From NCBI RefSeq assembly GCF_036417845.1, contig NC_089981.1, positions 67,359,268 to 67,423,267 on the forward strand: a DNA stretch of 64,000 nucleotides, written 5' to 3'. A program made the position numbers and the translations under genes. Numbering within the stretch: position 1 is the stretch's first letter; every line of letters starts with the position of its first letter. The notes under the pieces are model-generated. The model was not told the DNA's origin, did not search any database, and saw only the letters and a list, made by a program, of their open reading frames with translations. Shown here in pieces: positions 37,081 to 62,253 of this stretch. The stretch comes from Apteryx mantelli (Eukaryota > Chordata > Aves > Apterygiformes > Apterygidae).

Positions 37081-40000
37081 GCCGCGGGGTCCCGCCGGGG
37101 CTGCGCTGCCGCTGCTGCCCGCGGGCCCCGCTCGCAGCCCCCGGGGGGGGGGAGCAGCGGCTGCCCCGCTCCCCGCGACCGGCCCCGCTGCCGCGCCGGG
37201 GGCGCTCGGGGCAACGTCCCGAGGACGCGGCGGCGGATCTGGAAACGGACTTTTGTTGCCTTATTCCCGGGGTTAATCCATGTAAGCATTGTCCTCGTCT
37301 GGCTGTGAAGATGGGTCCGAATCAGGGCACTGTCCTGCCTCTCCTCCTACCCTTACTGGCGCTTATTTCTTGCCTTCCCTTATGGACTATCCTACCCACG
37401 GTCAGCCCTTCGGTGTAAGATTTCCACATTAAGAACTTCTAATAGTAGGACACTAATATCTCATTAAGGTATACACGATGGTATATAAGATATAAATGTC
37501 ATTCAAATGGAATTCTTAAAAATGCTCAAATGTGTCAATATAACTTTACAACCTTGACTTTTTTGTAATACCCAGTTCTAATATGAATAGCTATCTCAAT
37601 ACTTACATTGTTAGACCCTGATGAATTTCACAAAAGATGAGCAAATATCCTCAGATTATGTATTAATCAAGATTAATATAATTATTTGCAATGCTTATGA
37701 AACAGATACTGTGTAAGCATTATATGGCAGTATTACAGAGCTAACCATATTAATCTAAAATATGAATTCTATTTCTATCTTTATCTTTAAAGATTTCAGA
37801 CCATAATTTGCATATACAAATGACTAGAACCTTTAACTTTTAACCCTACTACAATTTCAAGACTTCTAATGAAAGGAAAGTTATGGAAAATGAACGTGTA
37901 CCATGCGTACAAACATGAGCACAGATGCATATGTACACATCCATTAGCAGATTTAGAGAGTGATTCTGCAGAGCTGGCAAGTATTAAGTCACCAAAGAGC
38001 TTCCTAGAAAATTGAACCTTATAAGCTGAGAAATGTTAATAACCTTAATAAATTATGATAATGTTTAACTGCCCTAAGTAGTACTGGGGACTCATTCTAA
38101 AAATCACACGAGTTTATAACTCCTCCTCAAAGGAACAAACAGTTTTAAAAATACTCTTGTAAAACACTTGGGAATTCTGAAATGAAAAGTGCAACATAAC
38201 CACACAATTATGATAACTGGCGTTAGGCCTGGCAGTCTAGCATATCTCGTTCATCTTATTTTGTATGTTGTCTTGAAAGAGCTTTCACAGACGTTTCAAA
38301 GACTTACTATTGGTACATAGTAATTGGGGACCGCCACACAGTGAAAAACCAAAGCCACTGTGACACAAGCAGGGTAAATCCTCTAGCATAAAATGTTGAC
38401 AGGAGTGCCAGCTAGAGGTAATTGGGAGAAAATAACAGGCAGATCAAAGATTTTCAAACACTATTTGCACATGATGCATAGTTTTAACCAGCAACATAAA
38501 AATTTGATTCTCAAGATAAAACTATCTGGAAAAATTATTTTTAGTTACATGTAATCCTCATGGGCTGTGACAGATTTAGAAAAGCAGCCATACCCATGTA
38601 CACATGTAAAGATTAACTATTTTACAACATAGACACAGGCTATGTTCACAAGGGTAGCCTCTCTGTTCCTTCTCATAATTAATTTGTGGACCAAAATAAC
38701 TGTGGATTAATATTCTAATAGTTTCTCTCTTCCTTCCCCATCTTTAATAAATCCAGGGTGCATATGACATCATCAACCTCTAATGTACTGACCTGGGAGA
38801 GACCCTGACCAGAAATAGAGACAGATCAGGACTCCCAGGCTGTCAAGACCTCCCTGGTTTTGGTCAAGCCCTGAGCCCCATTTCTTCTTTTTCCTCTTTT
38901 GCCTTGTAAATAACAGTCAGGATTAGCCATTCCAGGCTGACTTTTTACAATAGTGCTATAAGCCTATAGTCAAAAAGGTAGATAAAACGATATCACATAT
39001 AGTCCAATACTGGCAGTGGTGATCTTGCACTGATAAATAAAACTTTATGCTGTGTGCTTTCTTTATCAGTCAGGTTGTAATTAAGAATCAGCGTCAGGAA
39101 TAGAAGTTATATTTTCCATCTTTGCCATCTTTTCCCCCTCCTCCCCACCATGGTGTGTTTATTAATAGTCTTTAGATGGTTTAGAGGATGAGGAAAGGGA
39201 TGTTTCTTCATTAAAAAATCATTAAAGTAAGAAGACTTGCATGTAATATATTGCTTATTTAGTACTTTCCCCTCTTTTCTGTAGATTGAATAAGAGGTTT
39301 AAGCTGTGTGTAATAGCAATTACTTTTTCTGATATTAAGTAAACTGAAGTTGCTGTATTCAACACCTGTTTAATACACAGCTGCATGATCACTTTAGAAC
39401 ATTTGACTCTCTTGAACTATTTATTCCATCAAAATTATTTATCATTATTATCATCACCATTACCACAGACAACTCTGTTTAATACCATTATTCTTTTTGG
39501 ACTTGTGATATGATTCAACAACTTTTACCTTTTGGTTTCCTAAACACTTTCACTAATAAGATCTAGAATGGAAGCACAAGCAGGTAACATAGAAGTTGGC
39601 TTAAAAAAATAAAACAGTTCTTATGCTTTCCTGTGTCTTCTCAGAATTAGAATTAGAGAATCAGAAACCAAATTACTGTATTTAAATAACTATATATTAA
39701 ATTTCTGCTTGAAAACTGCTGATCCGAATAGGAACACATTTAGAACACCTTTTTTTCCCAAAATAAGAAAATAATTTAATGCACTCTGAAGAGTCTGGTT
39801 TGCTTACTCTAACAGTTAGGGTTTGAATAATAAAGATTATATATGTCTTTCCCTTTTCTAGAATATGACATAGTATTGCATATTAACCATAAAATATTTT
39901 ATTTTGGAATTCTGATCTACATTCAAAATGTAGGTAACATGAAACTCTACAAGGTTAGAGAATCTGAGATCATAATTATGAATACACATACTGAACAACT

Positions 40001-43000
40001 GCTTAATGCTAGAAGGATCCCTGTTCTAATTTGTTTTGTATACATACATCACCTGATTTTTCATTCTTTTAACTTGGCAGCCTATCAGAATTTATTTTTA
40101 TATTAATATTTAGTTTAAAAATGATACTAATAATTCATTCTGTTTTGGGAAACACTTAACTATTCTAATTTTTTCCAATCCAAAATATGAATGATTCTCA
40201 AGCAAATCTCCCTGCAGGCTTGGCTGAATTACATTAGCTAAGAGAGTGAAATATTTTTCATAGTATTGAACAAAATGAGGCAATGCCAGCGCAATCTCTG
40301 GAGAATGATTTAACCCCTAGAAGTATCCCAATAAAAGCCCAATGCAAAGTGTATTGAAGCATCTCCAGAAATTATACCTACATGGAACTGGTTCCATGAT
40401 TAAGTAATTCTGTACATCTCATACTTGTTTATGCACTATCACAGAGAGTACAGCCTCACCGGTGTTTGCCTGTGCATGCTCCTCAGTCTGTAAGTTGATA
40501 TCGACTCCATGCAGAGAAAATAAATGCCTATAAAGGTGCCATGCCCAAAGATTGTTTGCTTGCCTTCCTTACCTTGTGCACATATTGAGGCACAGGAACA
40601 GTCTTTGCTTCAGCTGACACAGGCAAGCCTGAAAGGAGAGATTAATATGGCCCATATATTTGTCATGTCTCAGTTCCTCAGAATCATAATTGGCAAGATG
40701 AGTTTAAAACCAGTAACGCTGGGGCACTACACCAAAGGTGCTCTTTTTTAGGCCATATCATCATCACCTTCATTTCCCCACACAGATGGGACGTTTTCCA
40801 CAAAGAAAAGTTGTTCAGGCATCTAAGCACCTTTGTTTTGCCATGCACAGAAAACTGAAGCAATCATCATCAGCAGAGAATGTTCTGCTGTGATTTAAGC
40901 AAGTCTGTAAGATACCAGCGTTATGAATAATATAGTTAGTATAGGAATTTGGAAGTATCAAAAGCTTAGTAGCACAGAAGCATCACAGGGAGAGTTCAAG
41001 ACTTAGCAAACAAGCTTACTTGTATCATTTGAAAACCTCCTTTCCTGTAGCTGCAAGAAAATCTTTAGGTTTTGGCATCTGGAAATCCTGAGCAGACAGT
41101 GTAAATGAATATTTTATTTGTTGTGTTTAAATAAGGAATAATGTTTTAAAGTGACACAGTTTACCTTTTGTTCTAGCACATTTCACAGTCCCAGAGAGCT
41201 CCTAAAAGACTAATGCAACACTATATGTGAAATGCTACAAGAACAGATTTATTCCTAGTTTGTGAAGTGATTTCTTTCCCCCACTGTCCATTTTTAGTAT
41301 TTACCATATAGTGTTTCAGTTTTCAGCCAAAGGATGACTTGCAGACTGTTTACTCGAAACGTAAGACAGCTGTGCTCTATGATGATTAACAAATACCATC
41401 AGAAACATTTAAAAATACTTCCTATCAGTCTATCTTTCGGACTCGAACTAAGAATGACAAAGGCAGCGCAGAACAAACTTTTGGGGGCTTGTAAACTCAA
41501 GCGTAATAATTGGGCCTCAAAACAAAACAGTAACAGAAAGAAGTTTCACATGTGCAAAACAATTTAGTTTTTCTTTGTATCTCTATGGAGCTCTTCACTG
41601 AATATATAAGACACCAGAGCTGGCAAACGCAGTTAATGCAGTCATAGTCACAAAAATGTTTCTTTGCTGAGAGAAAATATATTAACCAGGAAGCCCCTTT
41701 ATTCTTGTTTTGCTTTGAGAAGCTCTTACCACCATGCACCCTTTGCCTTCCATGGGGTGAAAGACTAGATTCCTAGCAGGAAACTCGCCAAGGCTGTTTG
41801 TTTAGCAAAGCAGCAGAAAAAGCCAACACAGCTGTATGCAGTGAGATCACCACATTTATCTCACTGGGTTTGAATTCCCTCACTATAGTCACCTCCCTTC
41901 TGTGCAATATTCCTCCAAATAGAGTTCAACAATCAAGTCAGACTCAAAATTATTTGTAAGAGAAATGCTTTACCTATGCACTTACAGATGAATATTTAGA
42001 CATGAACCTTTGGATTACACTATAAAATATATATATATTTTTTTGCATGTGTGGCTATTCTTCTTACTGAACTGTCCAGTCTAATCATCAGATTGATGGG
42101 AACCAGAGATTAAACTAAATACAGCCTGAACAAAACTAATTCAACTCCTCTCCATCAACAGCATTTAAGGAGAGTAAACCACAGCATCAGTAACAAAGGT
42201 AATTAAACACTGGAAAACTCATTGAGAGTAGATTTTCAGGCCTTTAGTTTTTTAATTCAAAGCCGGATGATTCTCCAAGAGAGATTCTTTTTATTAAGCC
42301 AGTGTTTGTAAGCTGTAAACGGCAGCATGCCACATATTTCTTTGGTAGCTGTAACATCAGCTATAATGATCTCTCCTAGTCTTTATGTTTATGATGAAGT
42401 GTATTTGATTTTTGGATCACGTATCTGTTTTTGATACTAGCAATGCAAGCAAGGTTTTTCTTTAAAATTGTTGTTGATAGATTTTGGGAAACATAAAAAC
42501 ATCGTATCTGAAAGCACTTAATATGCCATTAAGTCACAGAATTCATTGCTAGTACATAGCAAAATTCAGAGCCTAGCAAGCATCAAAGTAAGATTGGACA
42601 GAAGCAAACACTTTTGTAAAATGCATATTTTAAGTTATTTGGACAGCTTATAAATACTTCACCAGATGGTCTCATTAGCAAAAAAGATAATTTTTTTTTT
42701 TTTTAAACCAACTGATGTAAAACATGTTCACTTGTTTTAGTGAAAAAGCATTTGTACTCTCAGAAAATGGGGATCTAACTTTGCAACAGTAGCCATTGTC
42801 CAGGAAGCTATGGCTCAACTAGTTCACATTTGTCTGTACATAATATTCCAAAAAGATACAGCAAGACAGACTAGCATGGACAGCATGACCTATAGGAAGC
42901 AGTCTATTTTAAGGTTTTCTTTTTTGCTAGTGAGTTTATGTATGGACCAACTTCTTGAATCTCTGACTTTTAGTCCATTTGATTTTTACAAAATCAGCAG

Positions 43001-44291
43001 AAGCATTACTAAAAAGCCATGTCTTGCATAGTAAATACAATGCAAATACATACTCCCCAGCATATTTAGCAACACAGTGCTTTCCATGTTGATGTTCATG
43101 TAATGATGTTTATGTTAAAATGCAGACAATTACAAGGACAAGTTCTATTTGATAGCAAGAAAAGGACAGTGAGCATTAGGGAAAATATTTATTAGAAAAG
43201 AGGGAACAAAGTGAGAGAAACTCAGATGGTATACAAGCTAACTTAAGAGTTCAAAGATCAAGGCTTAGAAATATTTCATTTAGATTAACTTTGTTTAGAG
43301 GAACATCGATTTGAAAGCTATTCAATTTTAAATGTGAGTGAACATTTTTGTAAAGATTTTGTTCTAAAGTGCTGGTTTTGAGTTTAATTTTTTTTAAATA
43401 GGAACATGAAAAGATTTTATGTGGAAAAAAATACACAAACAACTAGAGGACACAGTATATTTACAGATTATTCATAGTTTCCTCTCTCTCTCTCCTCTAC
43501 CCCTCATACTACTGGGTGCAATTTTAACGCTAAAAAGAAGGAGAAAAGAGCTGAAAAAAATACTTGAACAATATCAGACAGAACAGGCACTTGACCCATG
43601 AGGAGAATTAGCTACTGAAATTGTTGCAGTTTGACCTTCATATTGTTAGGGAAAGGTATCTGAATATTTGAATTTCTAGCCAAGTTGCTAGCAATGAGTA
43701 AAGCTATACTCTCTGCCACAGAATCAGAGAAGAGGGCAATGATGACAGAACAAACTGCAGTAAGATTTTTCTGTAAAAATCCAAGAAGAAAGAAAAAATT
43801 ACAGTATCATATAAGATGAGAGAGAAGAGCAGGAAGAGTCAAGTGTTGGCTAAGGAACACTTCCCTGGATGAGAAGTAAACAGGAATAAAATCTTTTCTG
43901 GGGATTGGAGAACAGTTTCATGCTTAATAAATTTAAGCAAAAAATTTTGACTGGATTATAAATCTGTCCAGACCCTGCACACTAAATCTGAACAATGTTT
44001 TTGAAGAACTTCCGTATGCTTTTTTTTTCCAGGGCAAACATATTCTAAGTTTTGTGCTCTTTCATTAAAAGAGACCAGATAGACTCAGAATATCTTTGAA
44101 GTTATTTCCCCCCACCCAAAGCACAATGTGAAAACTCATTCTTAAGATTTTATCCTCTAGGACAGTGATCCAGTAGAGCTAGATGTAAAGGACAAACATT
44201 TAGATGCAAATAATCCAGAAATACAATGTATACAGTCTCGGCAACCTGTCACAGATCATCACTGTACCACTTGGTACTAGCAGGTTAGTGG

Positions 44292-44313
44292 ATATACATA
44301 TGCATATGTATAT
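44292..44313. repeat. Perfect 22-bp AT-rich palindrome
   Basis: The two 11-bp arms (ATATACATATG and CATATGTATAT) are exact reverse complements with no spacer. It probably arose from alternating AT/ACAT simple sequence. No function is implied. Confidence 0.9.
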
Positions 44314-44560
44314 ATAAAAGAAAAGCTTTAGTAGTCCAGGGAAGGTAATTCTTTAGCCCATCTTTCCAGAAGCTAAAATGGCCAAGACAAATAGGCAGAG
44401 TTTGTGGGAGAATATAAAGGTAAGATATCCTGATTTTTCTAAGGACTTTCATTGGAATTTTTACTTATTAAAACTCAATAGCCAACTATTTGTAATTCTC
44501 TCATATTTGTAAGGCATGTTTCTGAAGCTCCTGCAGTCAAATAGTTAAGCCAGTTCCTAT

Positions 44561-44592
44561 ATTATATATATATAATGCATACACACACACAC
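44561..44592. repeat. Short TA/CA simple repeats
   Basis: A TATATATATA run is followed after a few bases by CACACACACAC. It is low complexity. Confidence 0.8.
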
Positions 44593-46764
44593 CTCCCATG
44601 ATGTGACAATGACTGAAAGAATGTAGAAGTCAGTTATTTTCTAAACTTTCAGAATTACAATATTTTGACATGACCAAGTCATCATTTAATATCTGATGGC
44701 CCCTTGTGGCTGAAAAACTCCAAGATACAAATTTTTTGCACCTAAAGCAATTAGAAGCAATAAAAAAAGAAAAAATTTAAAATGAGTATCGTACAGAAAT
44801 GGATCTCATTTATAAGAAAGCATAGATTGAAACTGAAACATCTAATTTATACAGTACTTTTCTTTTTTTGCCTATGACTGGAATGTAGGAAAGAAATGAG
44901 AAAGAAAAGTGCAGAAAAGAACTAGAAGGAAGTAAATAAGGAAGATTCCACCCAAGAGAATTGGAAAAATATAACTTAAGCATTTTGCAACACAGTTTTT
45001 TTTTTTTCCAAGTTATCTCCCCAAACCTGGAATTGCAACCAGTGTCATGTGGAAAGCCCAAAAGTTGGGTTCTAAAGAAATGAAAGTGTGAGCAACCCAT
45101 CTCCGAAAGGGTCTTTACCTTGAGTAGAGACTGCCTGAAATACTTTTGCACTCAGAAAAGCTTATCAGAAAAACTGACAGTGGCCCTTGATACCTTTCAA
45201 TGCAAAAACAGTCCTTCTGAGATTTACTACAGAAATCTGTTACAGTGCCATGGAAGTCAAATCACATTTATCTCACCACATTGCACAGACACAATGGTGC
45301 TCCATCTCTATTTATTTTTCTTTTCTGTAGATGAAAGTTAGGACTAGGTATTGAAGTCTTTGTTAATGGGAAGATTGCAACTCCCTCACACCTTCGCTTT
45401 TGGAAGAAGTCATTTAGAGTCTTTTGACTCTAGTAGCTGGCAGACTAGAGTGTCTTTTTTTTTAAATAATTCTTTATGCAACTAGGCAATACCGTCATGA
45501 TCCAAAAATGTCTTTAAGCTCATGATCATTTAGAGTTGAGGAACATTCTGACATTTATCAAGTAACACTAATAAAACAGAGGAGATGCAGATTTACAAAT
45601 GATATTTTGTATTTTTTTAATTTTAAATTAAGTGTTCTAGTGTCAGACTGAAAAGAATACAGCAACTGAAAAACAAACAAGAACAAAGTTGAGAGCCAGG
45701 AGATTGCAGATGCACTTGTTCTCAGTGAACAAGATGCAGTAGCTATTTTTACAGTCATTCATATACCTGGTACCTTTTTCCCATCACAGATTACAACTCC
45801 CCATTTGCTACAAGCTTATCAACCTGGAAGCTTAAAACCGCATTTCAGAAAGTTGGCAAATCCATTCCCCAGCTCCCTTCAAATCTGTTTCACAGCAAGG
45901 AAGGTAAAATAAGCTAGCTATCCCTCTGACGCCAGCTCACTTGAGCACACAGGCGATCACATCGCAAGCCCCAGCCTTGCTGGGAAGGGGAGGAACGACC
46001 TAAGCTTGAGCTACCTCAGGCAGAAGCTGGTGTTAGTATCAGCAGTCCCGTTTCCTAACTAGGTGTATAAGTGCTACTGTCAGCAGCTTTAACTGTTCAG
46101 AACTAGCTTTTCTCCAACACCTCAAATACATCAGACAACTGTGTAACTGGTTGAAGCCTCAGAGTTTTTCCCATTGATGGCTTGTACAGTCATTGTCTCA
46201 TTGCTCACTTACTCTATTCTCCTTCCCCCTAAATGTTTCCTTCCCCATGAATAAGCACACCGGAAAGCAAACCAATATAACACATTTATGAGGGAAGACT
46301 TATACCACAACAGGTGGAGCCTGAAGGTATGAGCAGGTATAAAGAGGGCTGAAAGGCAGGAAACACATTTTGTCATTTTGCTCAGCTTGGAGTACCCCGT
46401 CCCCCAGTATCTACTTCTACTCATTGGATTATCTGTGCCTTAGTCTTAAAGATGCAATAGTAAGCCTAAAGCTACTGCCCACTTCTCAAATCACACAGCA
46501 GTTCCATGTCTGCCATAAACAGTACAGATGTATATACTGAAAAAAACTATAGTAAGTCTCTAGCAGTGCAGAAAATATAATCCAGAAATGTGCTTCTGCT
46601 GCACCCCTCCTAAATTAAAGATTGATTTTTGAGAGGAACAGGACTGAAAGAAATGTGAGTATCCTCATATAAAGAGATGCATTTGGTAGTGGTATATATC
46701 AGTATACAGGATTAACAATTGACATCCTTGTATCATAGCCACTGTGAACACTGAGGGTAACCAC

Positions 46765-49700
46765 ACACGTGGTATCTTTATTTCACAAGATTAAAGATAC
46801 AGTACAAAATGAATCTGTACATCTTTCTATTAACAGAATTTGTTTACACAATTATATTACATTTGACCAGCCTTTATACTGATTTTTTTTTAAATACAAA
46901 ATATACAAAACTCCTACAATACCCTTTTAAGAACTGCAGCTGATAAAAACAAAGGGTTCCCCCCAATAATACCTATTTGCCATATGCATTTGCAGTAGTT
47001 CTCAAATCAAACTAAATCTTCTTAGTTCAATATTCTCTGAAACAAAAATAGAATTTCAGTTTGTTGCCTATCTAAAAAGGAAGCAACTTGCAAAGATGAG
47101 TGTAATCCCCTGTAATAATCCTTTTATAGGCTGAATCTAGCATATAATAGGTGGAAACTAGATAATGCATAGTCTTGAAAGTCCTTTCACAGCCATGTTT
47201 TGATATTCTTCCCCAAAGAGAAGAAAAAAAAAATCTGTAAAGCATGTTATTCTTGCAAATTAGTCAAAGAACAGCTGATGCCTTACAGAAGACAACTAAA
47301 AAGCAAGTAAAATTGTCTCAAGAGTCTCATTGGGTTATTTATAATCAAAGGCTCTACCTTCCATTACATTGTCCTATGATGGACAATATAAAGCAAGGAA
47401 AAGTATTAACAGACTAAGCTCTGGGTCAAATTGCACCAGAGGGAAGAACTAGAATCCTGTTTTCACAACAGTTCAATGTTATTTTTCAAACTGCAAGAAC
47501 AACTGATGTGTTTATTAATTTGAGATGCTGAACAATGTTTTCCCCTCAAATTTTCATCTTTCCACCATTTTTCTACATGCAGAACTCCTACTGACAACAG
47601 TTACTGCTCTCATTCCATTTGCCATGCAGGGAGAGAAGAGGATGTGTTTAGGAAGGTCAAACAGGCAGGCTCTGGCCTATATTACTACCAACAAAGAATA
47701 CAATTCTTCCATTCAAATCACACTGCACATTCCTAGGAAGGCATCCCTTAAGTAGTTTCCCCTTGAAACTACTCCTGCATATAAAGTGTAAGACAATGTG
47801 TGCACTACTAGAAGGGAAGAGTACTTCACTCCAGTAAACTGAACCACCCAGCTCCCATAGGGAAAAAAAGCTGTTTGATAAACTGAGTGCACAACACAAG
47901 AAACATTGCTAGTAAGTTACATATGCTTCCCTCAAAATGCAAGTTTCAAATAGACTAGCAAGGGATTGTCAGAAAAACTTAAGTGATGTTCTAGACAGAT
48001 TTAGAAAATGTATTCACTTCTTTAATCCCTGAGTGAACTTGCTATTACTCATGGTAAGTACCTTTCTACTACTACCACACTTCATTCAAATGAATGTCAT
48101 CTGAAAAAGTTAAGTGGTAGCAATTTGGTGGGAAGGGAAAGAGCAGGACTTCCTTATTGCTTCTTCAAAAAGCAGTTCTTTAAAATGAAACAACTTGCTG
48201 ATCTTCAATTTTTTTTGCTGATTTCTTGAATGTAAAATGCAACAGTTCAGTGAAAAGTCAGCTATAAGACTCTCACATAGCAGCAATGATGAGAGATTCT
48301 CATGCAAGTAGGATAGAGTTTTTAGAATTTAGTTATAGTAGATTAAACACAAGAAAAACAACTTTAAGATTAAGAAAGTTGTAACAAAATTGTTAAACAT
48401 CCTAAGAGACCAATACCAATGAACCAACGGTAGCTAACTGGAAAACAGCCTCCATACAATTAATTTATTCATGCTGAGCTAAAAAGAACTATTAGTGACA
48501 GAGGTAAAAATACTTCAGAGGAAGTGTTCAGAAGTCACAGATATCTTAGAAATGCAGCTGGAGAGTGCTGTACATTTTAGACACTATATTTAAGCTCAAT
48601 ACTGTTCCATTTCCTAATGATGATTGGGACTGAAACACGACATTCCTCTATCACATGCTGCATCCCTCTAAACTAAAATGAAAGATTTGTCTGTACATAA
48701 CCAGCACAAGCACTTTGAAGTACTGAGAAGCTCTACCTACATTTTAATACTAGTCACTGATGACATTTCGGTTTCCAAAAGAGTGGATTTCTTATCCTTG
48801 TTCCCAAACTACAGCTATATTGTGCAATGGTCTCCTTATAAATGCATTAAGTATAAAACCATACAGACATCTCAGTTCTACAGCATATTGATATGTTGCT
48901 GCCAATCCACTGGAAAAAAAGCTTGTGCATGAAAGGAAGCCTGTAACTCTTTAAACGCAACAGATTTTGTCAGAAAGCAGGTAAGACATCCCCATATTTC
49001 ATTCTGCTTTAAGACAGCATATTCAGAGGGTTTAATGCTAATACAGAAACAAATATTTAACTGTTATTGAACAGAAACATCTGTATTTCTTGCCCTACAA
49101 AGCTATTCTCCCCCACCCCCCAAACTGTAGTTCAATGAAAAATAGTTACTAAGTCAAGACTCTTATTGCAGTCTAAAAAACATCAATCCACAGGTGATTT
49201 CTTTACTCCCATTAGAAGGCCTCTGCACTGACCTGGTGATATATCAAGAGGCCACAGACAATTAGTCTCCTGTCTCTTTGGATTTTCTGGTTACAAGGGA
49301 TCCTCAGATGGCATAGCCATTCAGGAATGTCATTCTGGCCCTCCAGTATATGTCAAGGACAAGAGAGGTAGGCCACAGCCAGAGCACTGCTGTGATTTTT
49401 TTTTTTTTTTTTTTAAACCAGTCAGCCACACTTTACCATTACTGGCATAAGTCCATGCCCCTTTGTAGAGAGTTTGCTACTTGGGCATAAAACAGGTGCA
49501 TGAATAAGATACCACATCCATTTCAGCCACACAAACATCTTGCAGTGCAGGTCACTTACAGGACTGTTAAATTATACTCAAGACTTCTACCTCTAGAAAC
49601 AAAAAAGTAAGCTGACTCACTGAGAAGACTTCTGCCTGTGTCCTTTCTTCAATGTTCACGCTAATACTGGCAATTTCTGCAATCTAGACTCAGCCTCTCT

Positions 49701-50551
49701 ATAAGTGCAAGGTTCAGCTATTTAGGAACACTACCAACTTGTCCTAATTTCAAGGAGGATTGCAAGTTACACACAAGCTCCAGAAGTTTTAGAAAGGCTG
49801 GGCACTGTGTGTATAGTTTTCAACTGACTAGCCTTAGGGACCCAATCTGTCCCAACCCTTGGGCTACATACTGACTGCTGACAACTGTCTACACTAAAAT
49901 TAATGTAGGAAAATATTTGCAACAAAAGCACAAAGGCAGAGCGACTTGTTTGCTGGCGTAGTTTTACAGATTTTATAAATAAACCATGTTAAACCATCCA
50001 AGACAGCATAAAAGACCAAAGTGTAAGAAATACTAAGAAATAAAATAAGAACTGTAGGAATACTTGGGATACTTCGGATGTAGATCTGAACATAAGTACA
50101 TATTGTCCTAATCTTTGACTTAGAATATTTTCAGCTTCTGGGACTTAAATTGGCCATAAGATTTTTATTTTTTTTAAATAGGTCAGCTGCTATCAGGCAG
50201 GCAAAACCTTCTAACACTAGTCTTCTGCTCTCTCTAGGAGATGAAAAGGACTTTGAATAAAGAAGAACTAGATACAGCAGGCAACATTTTTGTAGTAGCA
50301 CACTTGTGCTTCCATGAAAAAAGCCATAGTGTTATTCCATTGGCACTGAAATAACATTCAAATCAGTTTCAAAAGAAGTTTCTTATCCCTGAAAAAAAGG
50401 CATCATTCTAAGCAGCTTTCAGACTTTTTTTTTTTTTTACACACTTCTTTGTGCCTCTTTTTGGGGGAGGGACCGTTAATCGAAAGTCCTAAATCACAAT
50501 GAAAATCATTCCTGTTGGAAAAATCCAGTTCTTTCATTGAGGTTCATGTTG
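46765..50551 (-). other. SEL1L: Probable SEL1L 3' UTR
   Basis: The region follows the SEL1L stop codon on the minus strand and shows no coding exon. Mammalian SEL1L has a 3' UTR of several kilobases, so a long one is expected. Minus-strand AATAAA hexamers occur at 50164-50169, 48464-48469, 47511-47516 and 46777-46782. The last is followed by a GU-rich stretch (CACGTGTGTGGTT), which is the best poly(A) context. In the mRNA sense there are A-tracts of 14 (50425-50438) and 19 (49396-49414). The true end is unproven. Confidence 0.45.
46777..46782 (-). terminator. Candidate distal poly(A) signal of SEL1L
   Basis: AATAAA on the minus strand (TTTATT on plus) is followed within about 10-25 nt by ACCACGTGTGTGGTTACC, a GU-rich downstream element. 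It is chosen over the nearer hexamers because of that context and the expected long 3' UTR. Alternative polyadenylation is possible. Confidence 0.4.
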
Positions 50552-61165
<10,614 letters not shown>

Positions 61166-61342
61166 TTAATGAAAGGTAACATTATGCAAATATTAGGAAA
61201 AAAACCAAAAATGAATGCAATACAGTAACACCACTTTACATGCAGTCAAGTAGAAGTATGTCTACCCTTGTAATGCCACCTAGTGAACAGTTAGTGAAAG
61301 GGCAGATGTTTAAAGTCCTGGCAAGCAATCATTTTGATGTCA

Positions 61343-62190
<848 letters not shown>

Positions 62191-62253
62191 CACTGGAACA
62201 CCTCTTCCGTATAGGTAAGCCATTCCTAATCCACTCTGTCCAACTGGATTACC
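62191..62253 (-). CDS. SEL1L: SEL1L exon (Sel1-like repeat)
   Basis: This is a 63-nt exon in phase 0-0, acceptor TGTGTTTTCAG, donor GTAAGC. It encodes GNPVGQSGLGMAYLYGRGV plus Pro-Val, the first helix of a Sel1-like repeat with its typical small-residue pattern (G..GLG..YLYGRGV). It joins the preceding ADM to the following NYELALKYF. Confidence 0.95.

Larger units (their letters stand above)
36540..37245. promoter_or_regulatory. CpG island, probable STON2 promoter
   Basis: About 700 bp of very GC-rich, CpG-dense DNA stands out from AT-rich surroundings. It contains CCG repeats (37020-37037), runs of GC boxes reading CCCCGCCCCG on the plus strand (about 37052-37080), and an inverted CCAAT box (ATTGG at 37040-37044; CCAAT on the minus strand). 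It lies 17 kb upstream of the STON2 start exon, in the position expected for that gene's promoter. On the minus strand, downstream of the CCAAT and GC boxes, sit consensus donors such as GTAAGTG at 36778-36784. The island could also drive a divergent plus-strand transcript. Confidence 0.85.
37250..46760. other. Intergenic region between SEL1L and STON2
   Basis: About 9.5 kb of AT-rich DNA lies between the CpG island and the candidate 3' end of SEL1L. I see no exon with flanking splice sites and homology. It contains small simple repeats (TATATA/CACACA near 44561-44592), a perfect 22-bp palindrome (44292-44313) and scattered poly-A/T tracts. Part of the upper end could still be SEL1L 3' UTR. 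Confidence 0.65.

Noticed and set aside
36488-37418. Long open frames of 141-273 codons on both strands through the CpG island
   Set aside because: They are Pro/Ala/Arg/Gly-rich, overlap in several frames and have no domain. They are what GC-rich DNA with few stop codons yields by chance.
43419-43601. 60-codon frame with a lysine-rich helical end
   Set aside because: Short, no start or splice context, and the composition follows A-rich DNA.
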